NCBI RefSeq assembly: GCF_000518265.1
Contig: NZ_JADG01000008.1
Location: 469,484-533,483 of the forward strand
Source of the DNA: Actinomadura oligospora ATCC 43269
GTDB lineage: Bacteria > Actinomycetota > Actinomycetes > Streptosporangiales > Streptosporangiaceae
Reading direction: 5' to 3'
DNA length: 64,000 nucleotides
In this document: positions 16,466 through 24,122 of the stretch, one piece after another
Layout: each line of letters begins with the position of its first letter
Position numbering within the stretch: the first letter of the stretch is position 1
The notes under the pieces: generated by a model
Database searches by the model: none
Told to the model about the DNA's origin: nothing
The model's input: only the letters and a program-made list of their open reading frames with translations
Position numbers and translations under genes: made by a program

Positions 16466-18715
16466 CTAGTACTTGCTGGAGATGGTCACGCCGCTGAAGC
16501 CGGTGGTGGCGTAGAGGCTGACGTAGTTGTAGTCACCGGCTCGCAGGCCGGTGATGGTCAGGGTTTCGGAGTTGCCCGAGTTCGCTGATCGAGTGGCGTA
16601 GGCGCCGGTCGTGGCCCAGTTGTTCGGGTTGAAGTAGAGGTCGGCGTTTCCGGTGCCGCCGGACGTGGTGATGGTGAGGCTGCTCGTCCCGGCCGGGACG
16701 TACAGGTAGAAGTACGCGTAGTTGCCGGCCGTCGCGGAGACCCCGGTGCGCGTGCAGTCCTTTCCGAGAGCGCGCGTGTCGGTTCCGTCGCAGGTCGTGC
16801 CGCCACCGGGCGGGTTGCCGCCGCCGCCGGAGAGGGAGTCCAGCCAGGTGGTGAACTCGCTGTCGTAGTTCAGGGACTTGGTGAAGGTGTAGGCGGCGTC
16901 GTAGTTCCCGGCGCGGTAGTAGCCGAGCAGTCTCGTGACGTCCGCCGGGTGCTTCTCGAACATGAACCGGACCGCCAGGTAGCCCCAGTGGTAGGTGCGG
17001 TTCACGTTGGTGTTGGCGTAGGTCGTGTCGAAGAGCGTGCTCAGCGCGTAGGTGTGCTTCTTGGCCTCGTTGAGCGCGTCGGTGTAGGCCAGGTTCCGGT
17101 ACGAGTAGGAGACGTACTCCGCGACGCCCTCGACCCACCAGATGTCGGGCCGGACGGTCGACGCGTCGAAGTCGCCGTACTGGTCGTAGCGTCCGTCGAG
17201 ATAGTGCGTGTACTCGTGGTTGAGGTTCCAGATGCGGGCGGCGAAGCCGTTGTCGTCGGACCGCTGGTAGGCGATGAAGCGCGGCGTGTTCGTCGTGGAC
17301 GACGGGTCGCCCTCCAGGTACATGCCGCCGTTGTTGGTGTCGATGCCGAAGATGACCCCGGCGTAGGTCTGGTAGTCGTCCGGCGAGGCGAAGACGACCA
17401 CTTCCATGTTGGAGTTGTTGTCGTTCGCGACCGGCGTTCCGCCGTCCTTGGTGAGGTTGTGGAAGTAGGCGTTCTGGTTCAGCATGCTCGTGCAGGCCGC
17501 GTTCGCCTCGTCCGAGGTGACGGCCTGGGCGAGGATGTGCAGGACGTTCGCGCTGCACGTGTAGTTCTTCGTGAGGACGGCCTGCTTGACCCGGTTGGGC
17601 AGGTCGCACGTGCCGTAGGACGAGCAGTTCGACTCGTCGTAGGCGTTGGCCACGTCCGCGACCCGCACCCACAGCGGCGCGGTCGTGCCGGTGATGGAGC
17701 TGCCGTCGAGCAGGCTCTTGATGAGCGGGCGCACCTTGCTCTGCAACCCCGCGTACTGGACGAACCGGGCGGTCTCACCGCCCGCGTTCGAGACCAGGAA
17801 CGCCGAGGCGGTGCCGAGCAGGTTCATGTGGTCGCGGGCGAAGGAGTAGACCGCGTCCACGATGCTCGGGTCGGCCTGCACGGCCTCCGGGTATCCGGCG
17901 GCCCACTGGCCCCGGAACAACACGGTGTAGACGTTGTTCACCGCGTTCCGCATGTACCAGGACGCGTCGTACGCGCTGTTGTACGCCGCGAGCAGGCGCT
18001 TCACCACGTACAGGTAGCGGGCGTTCTCCGCGGAGGAGTCGATCAGGATGACCGCCTCACCCAGGATCTCGCCGTTCGCGTCGCTGAGCGTGCTCGACGC
18101 CGCGTTGGCGTAGAACGCGTCGAGCGCGCCCTCGGTGGCCGTGGCCAGCGTCTTCGTGTACTGGCCGACCGTGCCGGGGTTGTAGTACTGCACGTAGTAG
18201 CCGGCCCGCAGGAACAGGACAAGCTGCTCGGTGCTCGTCGCGTTCGTCCCGTTGTAGGACGTGGCGTTGTCGCGAAGCGCGTTCGCGATCGTGACCATCT
18301 GCGCCTCGCGGAAGGCGCCGTACTGGTCCTGGCCGGTGATCGAGAACAGCGAGTTGACGCAGTCGACCGACGCCGCCTTCACGGCGTTGACCAGCGCTGT
18401 TCCGGTGTTGCCGGTGAAGTCCGACACCGAGCAGGCCGCCGCCGCGGCGGGCGAGAGCGTGGCCGGCTTGAGGAGCTTCCTGGGAGCGTTCTTGAGAGAC
18501 GGCGTGAGCGGGTCGCGGAGCTTGGCGCCCTTCTTCACGTTCATCTCGTCCGGCTTGACCAGCCTGGTCGGGCCGGAGATCTCGCGGTCGTGCCGGGTGG
18601 GGGTGGGCTTGGCGGGTGTGGGCTGGGACGGGGCGGCGAGGGCGGGAGCGCCCGTGCCTCCGGCCGCGAGAGCGACGGCGACCAGGAGCGTGGTCGCCCA
18701 TCGGCGTGGGGACAT
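16466..18715 (-). CDS. Secreted microbial collagenase (peptidase M9)
   Basis: A 749-residue secreted metalloprotease. The signal peptide is residues 1-27 (MSPRRWATTLLVAVALAAGG...). The M9N collagenase activator region is followed by the M9 catalytic domain with the zinc motif HEYTH near residue 500 and a downstream Glu in WWVEGVAEYVSYSY. After a GGGGNPPGGG linker, the last ~100 residues are a pre-peptidase C-terminal (PPC) beta-sandwich (DLYFNPNNWATTG). It would degrade collagen or gelatin-like proteins outside the cell. I chose the ATG at 18715 because AGAGGAGA precedes it and a signal peptide starts there; the frame stays open upstream to 18829. Confidence 0.93.
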   Translation of the reverse strand: MSPRRWATTLLVAVALAAGGTGAPALAAPSQPTPAKPTPTRHDREISGPTRLVKPDEMNVKKGAKLRDPLTPSLKNAPRKLLKPATLSPAAAAACSVSDFTGNTGTALVNAVKAASVDCVNSLFSITGQDQYGAFREAQMVTIANALRDNATSYNGTNATSTEQLVLFLRAGYYVQYYNPGTVGQYTKTLATATEGALDAFYANAASSTLSDANGEILGEAVILIDSSAENARYLYVVKRLLAAYNSAYDASWYMRNAVNNVYTVLFRGQWAAGYPEAVQADPSIVDAVYSFARDHMNLLGTASAFLVSNAGGETARFVQYAGLQSKVRPLIKSLLDGSSITGTTAPLWVRVADVANAYDESNCSSYGTCDLPNRVKQAVLTKNYTCSANVLHILAQAVTSDEANAACTSMLNQNAYFHNLTKDGGTPVANDNNSNMEVVVFASPDDYQTYAGVIFGIDTNNGGMYLEGDPSSTTNTPRFIAYQRSDDNGFAARIWNLNHEYTHYLDGRYDQYGDFDASTVRPDIWWVEGVAEYVSYSYRNLAYTDALNEAKKHTYALSTLFDTTYANTNVNRTYHWGYLAVRFMFEKHPADVTRLLGYYRAGNYDAAYTFTKSLNYDSEFTTWLDSLSGGGGNPPGGGTTCDGTDTRALGKDCTRTGVSATAGNYAYFYLYVPAGTSSLTITTSGGTGNADLYFNPNNWATTGAYATRSANSGNSETLTITGLRAGDYNYVSLYATTGFSGVTISSKY

Positions 18716-18791
18716 TGGCCAGCTTCTCCTCTGAACGGGGGGAGTGGAGAGTCGGGCGAGACCGGCCGGTCTTCTGTCGGACGGCTGTAAA

Positions 18792-18807
18792 ATGTCACAT
18801 GCGACAT
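18792..18807. promoter_or_regulatory. Inverted repeat upstream of the collagenase gene
   Basis: ATGTC and GACAT flank a 6-base spacer. On the minus strand the site sits between a TTGTTA-like -35 and a CATTTT-like -10 box with 17-base spacing, about 80 bases ahead of the collagenase start. This is a candidate promoter with an operator; no cognate regulator is adjacent. Confidence 0.35.
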
Positions 18808-19050
18808 GTCCTAACAAGACCCAATTCATCGGGCGTTCACGGACATGCGCTCCGGCACCCTGGGTGACCGCCCCGGCGCGTCACGCGATCGCGACATGAC
18901 GCGTGCCCGGCCCGTTTCGCGGGAAGCTCCGGAGGCCGCCTCCCGTCAATGGCGAATCTCGCCGAAAAGCGCGCACTTTTTGACTGGGACTGCAATTAGC
19001 CATGCGATGTATAAGTGAGGTGATCAACCCCCCTTTTTCAGGAGTGCCCC

Positions 19051-19860
19051 ATGCGCGTCCCCCGCCTGCTCGCGTTCTCCGCCGGTACCGCCGTCATTCT
19101 CGGCGGCGCCCTGCTCACCACCGGAACGGCGGAAGCCGCCGGACAGAACTACGTCGCGCTCGGCGACTCCTACTCGGCCGGCGTCGGCGCCGGGTCCTAC
19201 GACTCCGGCAGCGGCTCCTGTTCGCGCAGCACCAAGGCGTACCCGCAGCTCTGGGCCAACTCCAACGCCCCGTCGTCGTTCAGGTTCGTCGCGTGCTCGG
19301 GCGCGACGACCGACTCGGTGACCAGCGGCCAGCTGAGCGCCCTCAGCTCCTCGACCACCCTCGCCAGCATCACCGTCGGCGGCAACGACGCCGGGTTCGC
19401 CAGCGTCATGCAGACCTGCGTGCTCAGCTCCGACTCGTCCTGTGTCACGGCGGTCAATAACGCGAAGACGTACGCGCAGAACACGCTTCCCGGGAAACTC
19501 GACACGCTCTACGGGTCGATGAAGTCGAAGGCCCCGTCCGCGAAATTCGTGGTGCTCGGATACCCGCACCTCTATTACATGAACAGCGGTTTCTGCATCG
19601 GCCTGAGCAACACCAAGCGGAGCGCCCTGAACTCCGCCGCGGACGCCCTCGACAGCACGATCTCGGCCGCCTCGTCCCGCGCCGGGTTCAAGTTCTCCGA
19701 CGTCAGGCCCATCTTCAACACCCACGAGCTCTGCTCGGGCGACGACTGGCTGAACTCGGTCACCATCCCGATCGGGAACTCCTACCACCCGACCGCGCTC
19801 GGCCAGTCCAGCGGCTACCTGCCCGGATTCAAGAACGGCGTCGCCTCCGCCCTCAAGTAG
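19051..19860 (+). CDS. Secreted SGNH/GDSL esterase-lipase
   Basis: A 269-residue secreted hydrolase. The signal peptide ends near residue 30 (TAEAAG). SGNH blocks are all present: block I YVALGDSYSAG with the nucleophile Ser, block II around ACSGATT, block III VGGNDAGF, and block V with Asp/His in SYHPTALGQ. Four or more cysteines suggest disulfides, as in Streptomyces lipases of this family. It likely cleaves ester bonds of lipids or acylated polymers. A strong hairpin follows about 120 bases after the stop. Confidence 0.92.
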   Translation: MRVPRLLAFSAGTAVILGGALLTTGTAEAAGQNYVALGDSYSAGVGAGSYDSGSGSCSRSTKAYPQLWANSNAPSSFRFVACSGATTDSVTSGQLSALSSSTTLASITVGGNDAGFASVMQTCVLSSDSSCVTAVNNAKTYAQNTLPGKLDTLYGSMKSKAPSAKFVVLGYPHLYYMNSGFCIGLSNTKRSALNSAADALDSTISAASSRAGFKFSDVRPIFNTHELCSGDDWLNSVTIPIGNSYHPTALGQSSGYLPGFKNGVASALK

Positions 19861-19981
19861 GACGCGGCGAAACTGGTCCTATTTCGGTCATGCGATGACG
19901 TGCCGACCTGACGTCCGGAAGTGACGTCCGCGATCCGGCCGACATTGTGACCACCTGGTCAGAAATACTTGTGACCGCCCG

Positions 19982-20012
19982 GTCAGCCCCTCGGGTCCCC
20001 CGAGGGGCTGAC
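19982..20012 (+). terminator. Strong hairpin after the esterase gene
   Basis: A perfect 14-bp stem (GTCAGCCCCTCGGG paired with CCCGAGGGGCTGAC) with a 3-nt loop. It separates the esterase from the following ABC transporter genes. Confidence 0.7.
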
Positions 20013-20103
20013 GCGTTCCCCCCGCCGCCCTGACGAAAGTCGGGGGCGGCCGGTGCCGATCGTCGGCTCCGCCCGGCCGGGCCCGGTTCCTAGCGTGGTC
20101 GGC

Positions 20104-21024
20104 ATGATCACGATGCGGGACCTGACCAAGCGGTTCGGGGAACGGACGGCGGTGGACGGCCTCACGCTGGACATCGCCTCCGGCAAGGTGACCGGCTTCC
20201 TCGGCCCGAACGGAGCCGGCAAGTCCACGACGATGCGGATGGTCCTCGGCCTGGACCGGCCGAGCGCCGGGACGGCGCTGGTGAACGGCCGTCCCTTCGC
20301 CGAGCTGCGGCATCCGCTCCGCGAGGTGGGCGCGCTGCTCGACGCCAAGGCCGTCCACCCCGGACGGTCCATCCGGGCCCACCTGCTGGCGGCGGCGCGC
20401 AGCAACGGCCTGCCCGGACGGCGCGTCGACGAGGTGCTGGCACTCGTCGGGCTCGAGGCGGTCGCCCGCCGCCGCGCCGGGACGCTGTCCCTCGGCATGG
20501 GGCAGCGGCTCGGCATCGCCGGGGCGCTGCTCGGCGACCCGGCGGTGCTGATGTTCGACGAACCGGTGAACGGCCTCGACCCCGACGGCGTGCTGTGGAT
20601 GCGGCGGCTCATGCGGTCGCTCGCCGCCGAGGGGCGCACGGTGTTCGTGTCCAGCCACCTGATGAGCGAGATGCAGCTGACCGCCGACCGGCTGGTGGTG
20701 ATCGGCCGCGGGCGGCTCCTCGCGGACGCCCCGATGGCGGAGGTCGTCGCGTCCGGGACCCGGGTCCGGGTGCGCAGCCCGCGCGCCCGCGAGCTGGCCG
20801 CCTTCCTCACCTCGGCCGGACTGGACGTGATGGTCGGGCCGGACGGGGAACTGACCGTGTCCGACGCGTCCGCCGAACGGGTCGGGACGCTCGCGCACGA
20901 GGCCGGGATACCGCTGTTCGAGCTGACCGTCCGGCAGCGGTCGCTGGAGGAGGCGTACATGGAGCTGACCAGCGAGAGCGTCGAGTTCGGCGTCGCCGAG
21001 CCGCGCGTGGAGGCGCGGGCATGA
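20104..21024 (+). CDS. ABC transporter ATP-binding protein
   Basis: A 306-residue ABC ATPase of the DrrA/CcmA-like exporter group. It has Walker A GPNGAGKST, a signature LSLGMGQRLGIAG, Walker B VLMFDEPVNGLDPDG and the switch His in VFVSSHL. A C-terminal ~80-residue extension is typical of drug or lantibiotic exporters. The ATG at 20104 gives the normal N-terminus MITMRDLTKRFG. The permease start overlaps its stop by ATGA. The substrate is unknown; the neighbouring two-component genes converge on the pair and may respond to the same envelope or drug stress. Confidence 0.92.
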   Translation: MITMRDLTKRFGERTAVDGLTLDIASGKVTGFLGPNGAGKSTTMRMVLGLDRPSAGTALVNGRPFAELRHPLREVGALLDAKAVHPGRSIRAHLLAAARSNGLPGRRVDEVLALVGLEAVARRRAGTLSLGMGQRLGIAGALLGDPAVLMFDEPVNGLDPDGVLWMRRLMRSLAAEGRTVFVSSHLMSEMQLTADRLVVIGRGRLLADAPMAEVVASGTRVRVRSPRARELAAFLTSAGLDVMVGPDGELTVSDASAERVGTLAHEAGIPLFELTVRQRSLEEAYMELTSESVEFGVAEPRVEARA

Positions 21025-21839
21025 GCGGGGGCGGGGACATGAACGAAGGCAGAGGTATGAGCGGGGGCATGGGCAAGGGCGGGGGCATGAGGAACGCGTT
21101 CGCGGCGGAGTGGACGAAGCTCTGGTCGCTGCGTTCCACGTGGTGGGCGCTGGCGATCTCGATGGGCCTGATGACGGTGATGGCGTTCACCGTCGGACGG
21201 TCGGTCGTCGACAACAACACCAACGCGCAGAGCGGCGACGACCAGGGGATCGTCTCGGTCAGCGGCACCGCGATCAGCTCGGTCGACCTGGTCCAGTTCG
21301 TCCCGGTCGCGCTGGCGATCCTGATGGTGACGGGCGAGTACGCGTCCGGGATGATCCGCCCGACCTTCACCTGGGTGCCGTCGCGCGGACGCGTCCTCGC
21401 GGCGAAGGCGCTGGTCGTGACGTCCGTGGTGATCCCGCTGGGCGTGCTGCTCGGCGTGGTCGGCACGGTCGCCGCGGGCTTCGCGCTGGGGGACTGGGGC
21501 CGCTTCAGCTGGACGGACGCGACGTCCGACATCCTCGCGTTCGCCCTGTACCTGGGCCTGGTCTGCGTCTTCGCCCTCGGTGTCGCGACGCTGCTGCGCA
21601 GCACGGCGGGCACGCTGACCACGGCGTTCCTCGGCCTGATGGCGCTGCCGATGCTGCTCATGGGGCCCGCGGCGTCGCGTCCGCTGGCCGAGAACCTGCC
21701 GAGCAGCGCCGGACGCACCTTCATGGGGATCGCCGAGGACGCGCCCTACCGGGGCTCGATCGGGCTGGCCGTCCTGGTCGCGTGGACGGTCGCGTCCCTG
21801 CTGTTCGGCCGTTTCATCCTGGTGCGCCGCGACGCCTGA
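21021..21839 (+). CDS. ABC transporter permease
   Basis: A 272-residue integral membrane protein with about six helices, starting at an ATG that overlaps the ATPase stop (ATGA). The first ~30 residues are a Gly/Met-rich low-complexity run (SGGGDMNEGRGMSGGMGKGG) before FAAEWTKLWSLRSTWWAL, which is the usual beginning of ABC-2-type permeases. An in-frame ATG near 21087 may therefore be the true start. Function follows its partner: export of an unknown compound. Its last codons form the first unit of a 16-bp triple repeat. Confidence 0.88.
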   Translation: MSGGGDMNEGRGMSGGMGKGGGMRNAFAAEWTKLWSLRSTWWALAISMGLMTVMAFTVGRSVVDNNTNAQSGDDQGIVSVSGTAISSVDLVQFVPVALAILMVTGEYASGMIRPTFTWVPSRGRVLAAKALVVTSVVIPLGVLLGVVGTVAAGFALGDWGRFSWTDATSDILAFALYLGLVCVFALGVATLLRSTAGTLTTAFLGLMALPMLLMGPAASRPLAENLPSSAGRTFMGIAEDAPYRGSIGLAVLVAWTVASLLFGRFILVRRDA

Positions 21840-21871
21840 GCGCCGCGACGCCTGAGCGCCGCGACGCCTGA
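21824..21871. repeat. Three perfect 16-bp tandem repeats
   Basis: The unit gcgccgcgacgcctga occurs three times without interruption. The first copy encodes the last residues and the stop codon of the permease; the other two are outside the gene, each repeating the stop. This looks like recent replication slippage between two converging genes. Confidence 0.85.
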
Positions 21872-21880
21872 GCGTCCGGC

Positions 21881-22549
21881 TCAGCCCGGCCCGTCTGGAT
21901 CGTCCACCATGCCGGCCTCGTAGGCGATGATCGCCGCCTGCACCCGGTTCCGGACGTCCAGCCGGGCCAGCACCGCGCTCACGTACGACTTGACGGTCCC
22001 CTCGACGACGTGCAGCCGCGCGGCGATCTCCGCGTTGGACAGACCGGCCCCGACCAGCGCCAGCACCTCGGTCTCCCGGGGCGACAGCACCGCGGTCCGC
22101 CGCCGCGCCGTCGCCCGGCGGGTCAGGCGTCCGCCGCCGAACTCGCTGATCAGCCGCTGCGCCACCCGCGGCGACAGGTACGCCGCCCCGTCCGCGACGG
22201 CCCGGACGCCCGCGATCAGCTCGTGCGGATCCCCCGATTTCAGCAGGAACCCGGCCGCGCCGTCCGCCAGCGCCCGCTCGATGTACTCGTCCTCGCCGAA
22301 CGTGGTGAGCATGACGACGGCCGTGCCCGGCACGGCGCGGCGCAGCTCGGCCGCGGCGGACAGGCCGTCCAGCCTGGGCATCCGGATGTCGAGCAGCACC
22401 ACGTCCGGACGGTGCGCGCGGGCCATCTCGATCGCGGCCCGCCCGTCCCCGGCCTCGGCGACCACCTCGACGTCCGGGGCGGCGGACAGGATCGCCCGGA
22501 CCCCGGCCCGGATCATGGCCTCGTCGTCCGCGAGCAGCACCCGGATCAC
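21881..22549 (-). CDS. NarL-family response regulator
   Basis: A 222-residue regulator. The receiver domain has the acidic pair in VLLADDEA, the phospho-acceptor Asp in VVLLDIRMP, Thr in MLTTFG and Lys in FLLKSGD. A LuxR-type HTH follows from about residue 155 (LSPRETEVLALVGAGLSNAEI). It is encoded after the histidine kinase with a GTGA overlap, so the two are a coupled pair. Targets are unknown; the converging ABC genes are the nearest candidates. Confidence 0.92.
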   Translation of the reverse strand: MIRVLLADDEAMIRAGVRAILSAAPDVEVVAEAGDGRAAIEMARAHRPDVVLLDIRMPRLDGLSAAAELRRAVPGTAVVMLTTFGEDEYIERALADGAAGFLLKSGDPHELIAGVRAVADGAAYLSPRVAQRLISEFGGGRLTRRATARRRTAVLSPRETEVLALVGAGLSNAEIAARLHVVEGTVKSYVSAVLARLDVRNRVQAAIIAYEAGMVDDPDGPG

Positions 22550-23964
22550 GGCCGCGCGTCCTTCGTGGCCAGCCTGTTGTTCTGGAAGCACAGCCGGTAA
22601 ACCTCCCCGAGCCCCAGGAGGTTCCCGTCCGACCGGAAGTACCGGCACCGGGCTCCGGCGGGCGGGTCCGGGAACGTCCGGACGCGGTCGACGTCGGAGT
22701 TGATCAGATCCATCCGGGGCAGGACCCGCTCGACGTCGCCCTGCGCCTGCCCGGCCCGCAGCGCCGCGAAGTCGGCGGGCCGCAGCACCGAGTTCAGCGT
22801 CGCGAAGGCGTAGTAACCGACCATCACCACCGACAGCGCCGCCACCAGCCCGGCCGGAACCGCGAACGTCACGACCAGCCCCCGCCGCCTCTGCTGCCTG
22901 TGCCGCGTCAGCTCGTCCTGCGGACCGCTCTCCGGCCGTTCCAGGACGGCCCGCACCTCGAACCCGCCGTCCGCCGTGGCCCCCGCGCGCAGGTCACGAA
23001 CCCGCCCGGCCAGCCCGTCCAAGCCGCTACCACCCCCAGTGAGCTGCGACGTCTCCTCCGAGGGCCCGTTGGTCACCGACACCACCGACGCGCCGACCCG
23101 CACCACAACACTCGCTCCCGGCGCGTGCTTGGCCGCGTTCGTCAGCCCCTCCTGGACGACCCGGTACGCCGTCCGAGCGTCCACCGGAACACCGTCCTCG
23201 ACCAGCCGGACGTCCATCCCCGACGAGGCCGCCCGCCGCACCAGCCCTGCGACCGACCCGTCGGCCTCGTCCCGCAGCAGCCCGATGATCTCGTGCAGGC
23301 GGTCGGTCGCGTCCGCCGCGCCCGCGCGCAGCTCGGCCGCCGCCTTCCGATGACGCTCCGGCAGATCCGCCGCGACCTGCAACGCCCCGGCCCGGACGGC
23401 AAGAAGTGCCAACTCGTGCCCCAGTGAATCGTGCATGTCCTGAGCGATCCGGGCACGCTCCCTGAGCCGCTCCCGCTCGGCGACGATCCGCTGCTCCCGC
23501 TCCAGCTGCTCGACCCGCTCCCACCCCGCGCGCACGAGCGCCTGATACTGCCGCCGGTACCGCCCCACAAGCCACGGCAGGACCCCGAGCAGCACCAGCC
23601 AGATCGTCAGCGGGAACCACTGCGTCACGTCGATCCCGCGCACGAGGTTGAGGACCGTCCCGCCGACGAACACCGCCGAGAACAGCCACACCACAGGACG
23701 AGCCTGCGCGGCCCGCCGTCCGGTCAGGTAAGCCACGACCGGAACCGCGAACGCGAAGTTCCCCTGATCCATCGTGAGCCCGATGACCAGCAACAACCCC
23801 ACCTGCGGCCGAATCCACCCGGCCACCGCCGCCCCGATGACCCCCACCCCGGCCACCGCGACCCACCACCGCCAGTCAGCCCCCCGAACCGGCAGCAACC
23901 CACCAATGACCACCGGCATGGCCACAACAACCCAAACCAGCGCACCCCACCCAACCCGTACCAC
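22546..23964 (-). CDS. Sensor histidine kinase with C-terminal membrane extension
   Basis: About 472 residues from the GTG I chose at 23964; the start is uncertain and the frame opens upstream to 24042. Four or five N-terminal helices precede a HisKA_3 dimerisation domain with the phospho-His in RIAQDMHDSLGHELALL, and a HATPase domain (NAAKHAPG, then GSGLDGLAGRV). Unlike ordinary family members, the protein continues about 130 residues beyond the ATPase. The extension has a basic stretch, a membrane helix (GLVVTFAVPAGLVAALSVV) and a small domain with two cysteines that would lie outside the membrane. The added part may be a second sensor or a fused accessory domain. Confidence 0.85.
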   Translation of the reverse strand: MVRVGWGALVWVVVAMPVVIGGLLPVRGADWRWWVAVAGVGVIGAAVAGWIRPQVGLLLVIGLTMDQGNFAFAVPVVAYLTGRRAAQARPVVWLFSAVFVGGTVLNLVRGIDVTQWFPLTIWLVLLGVLPWLVGRYRRQYQALVRAGWERVEQLEREQRIVAERERLRERARIAQDMHDSLGHELALLAVRAGALQVAADLPERHRKAAAELRAGAADATDRLHEIIGLLRDEADGSVAGLVRRAASSGMDVRLVEDGVPVDARTAYRVVQEGLTNAAKHAPGASVVVRVGASVVSVTNGPSEETSQLTGGGSGLDGLAGRVRDLRAGATADGGFEVRAVLERPESGPQDELTRHRQQRRRGLVVTFAVPAGLVAALSVVMVGYYAFATLNSVLRPADFAALRAGQAQGDVERVLPRMDLINSDVDRVRTFPDPPAGARCRYFRSDGNLLGLGEVYRLCFQNNRLATKDARP

Positions 23965-24122
23965 CCCACCCACGCTACAAGTCGCCCGCGGGGCTCCATT
24001 ACCGCCGAAAGTAAGCACCTCGCCCAGCGCTGGACGCAGCACGGCCGGCGGACGTTGGGTGCACGAGCGAACGCGACGGATGTGCGGTGATCCGGCGGCA
24101 CGTTGGTGAGCCTGGGGCGCGG

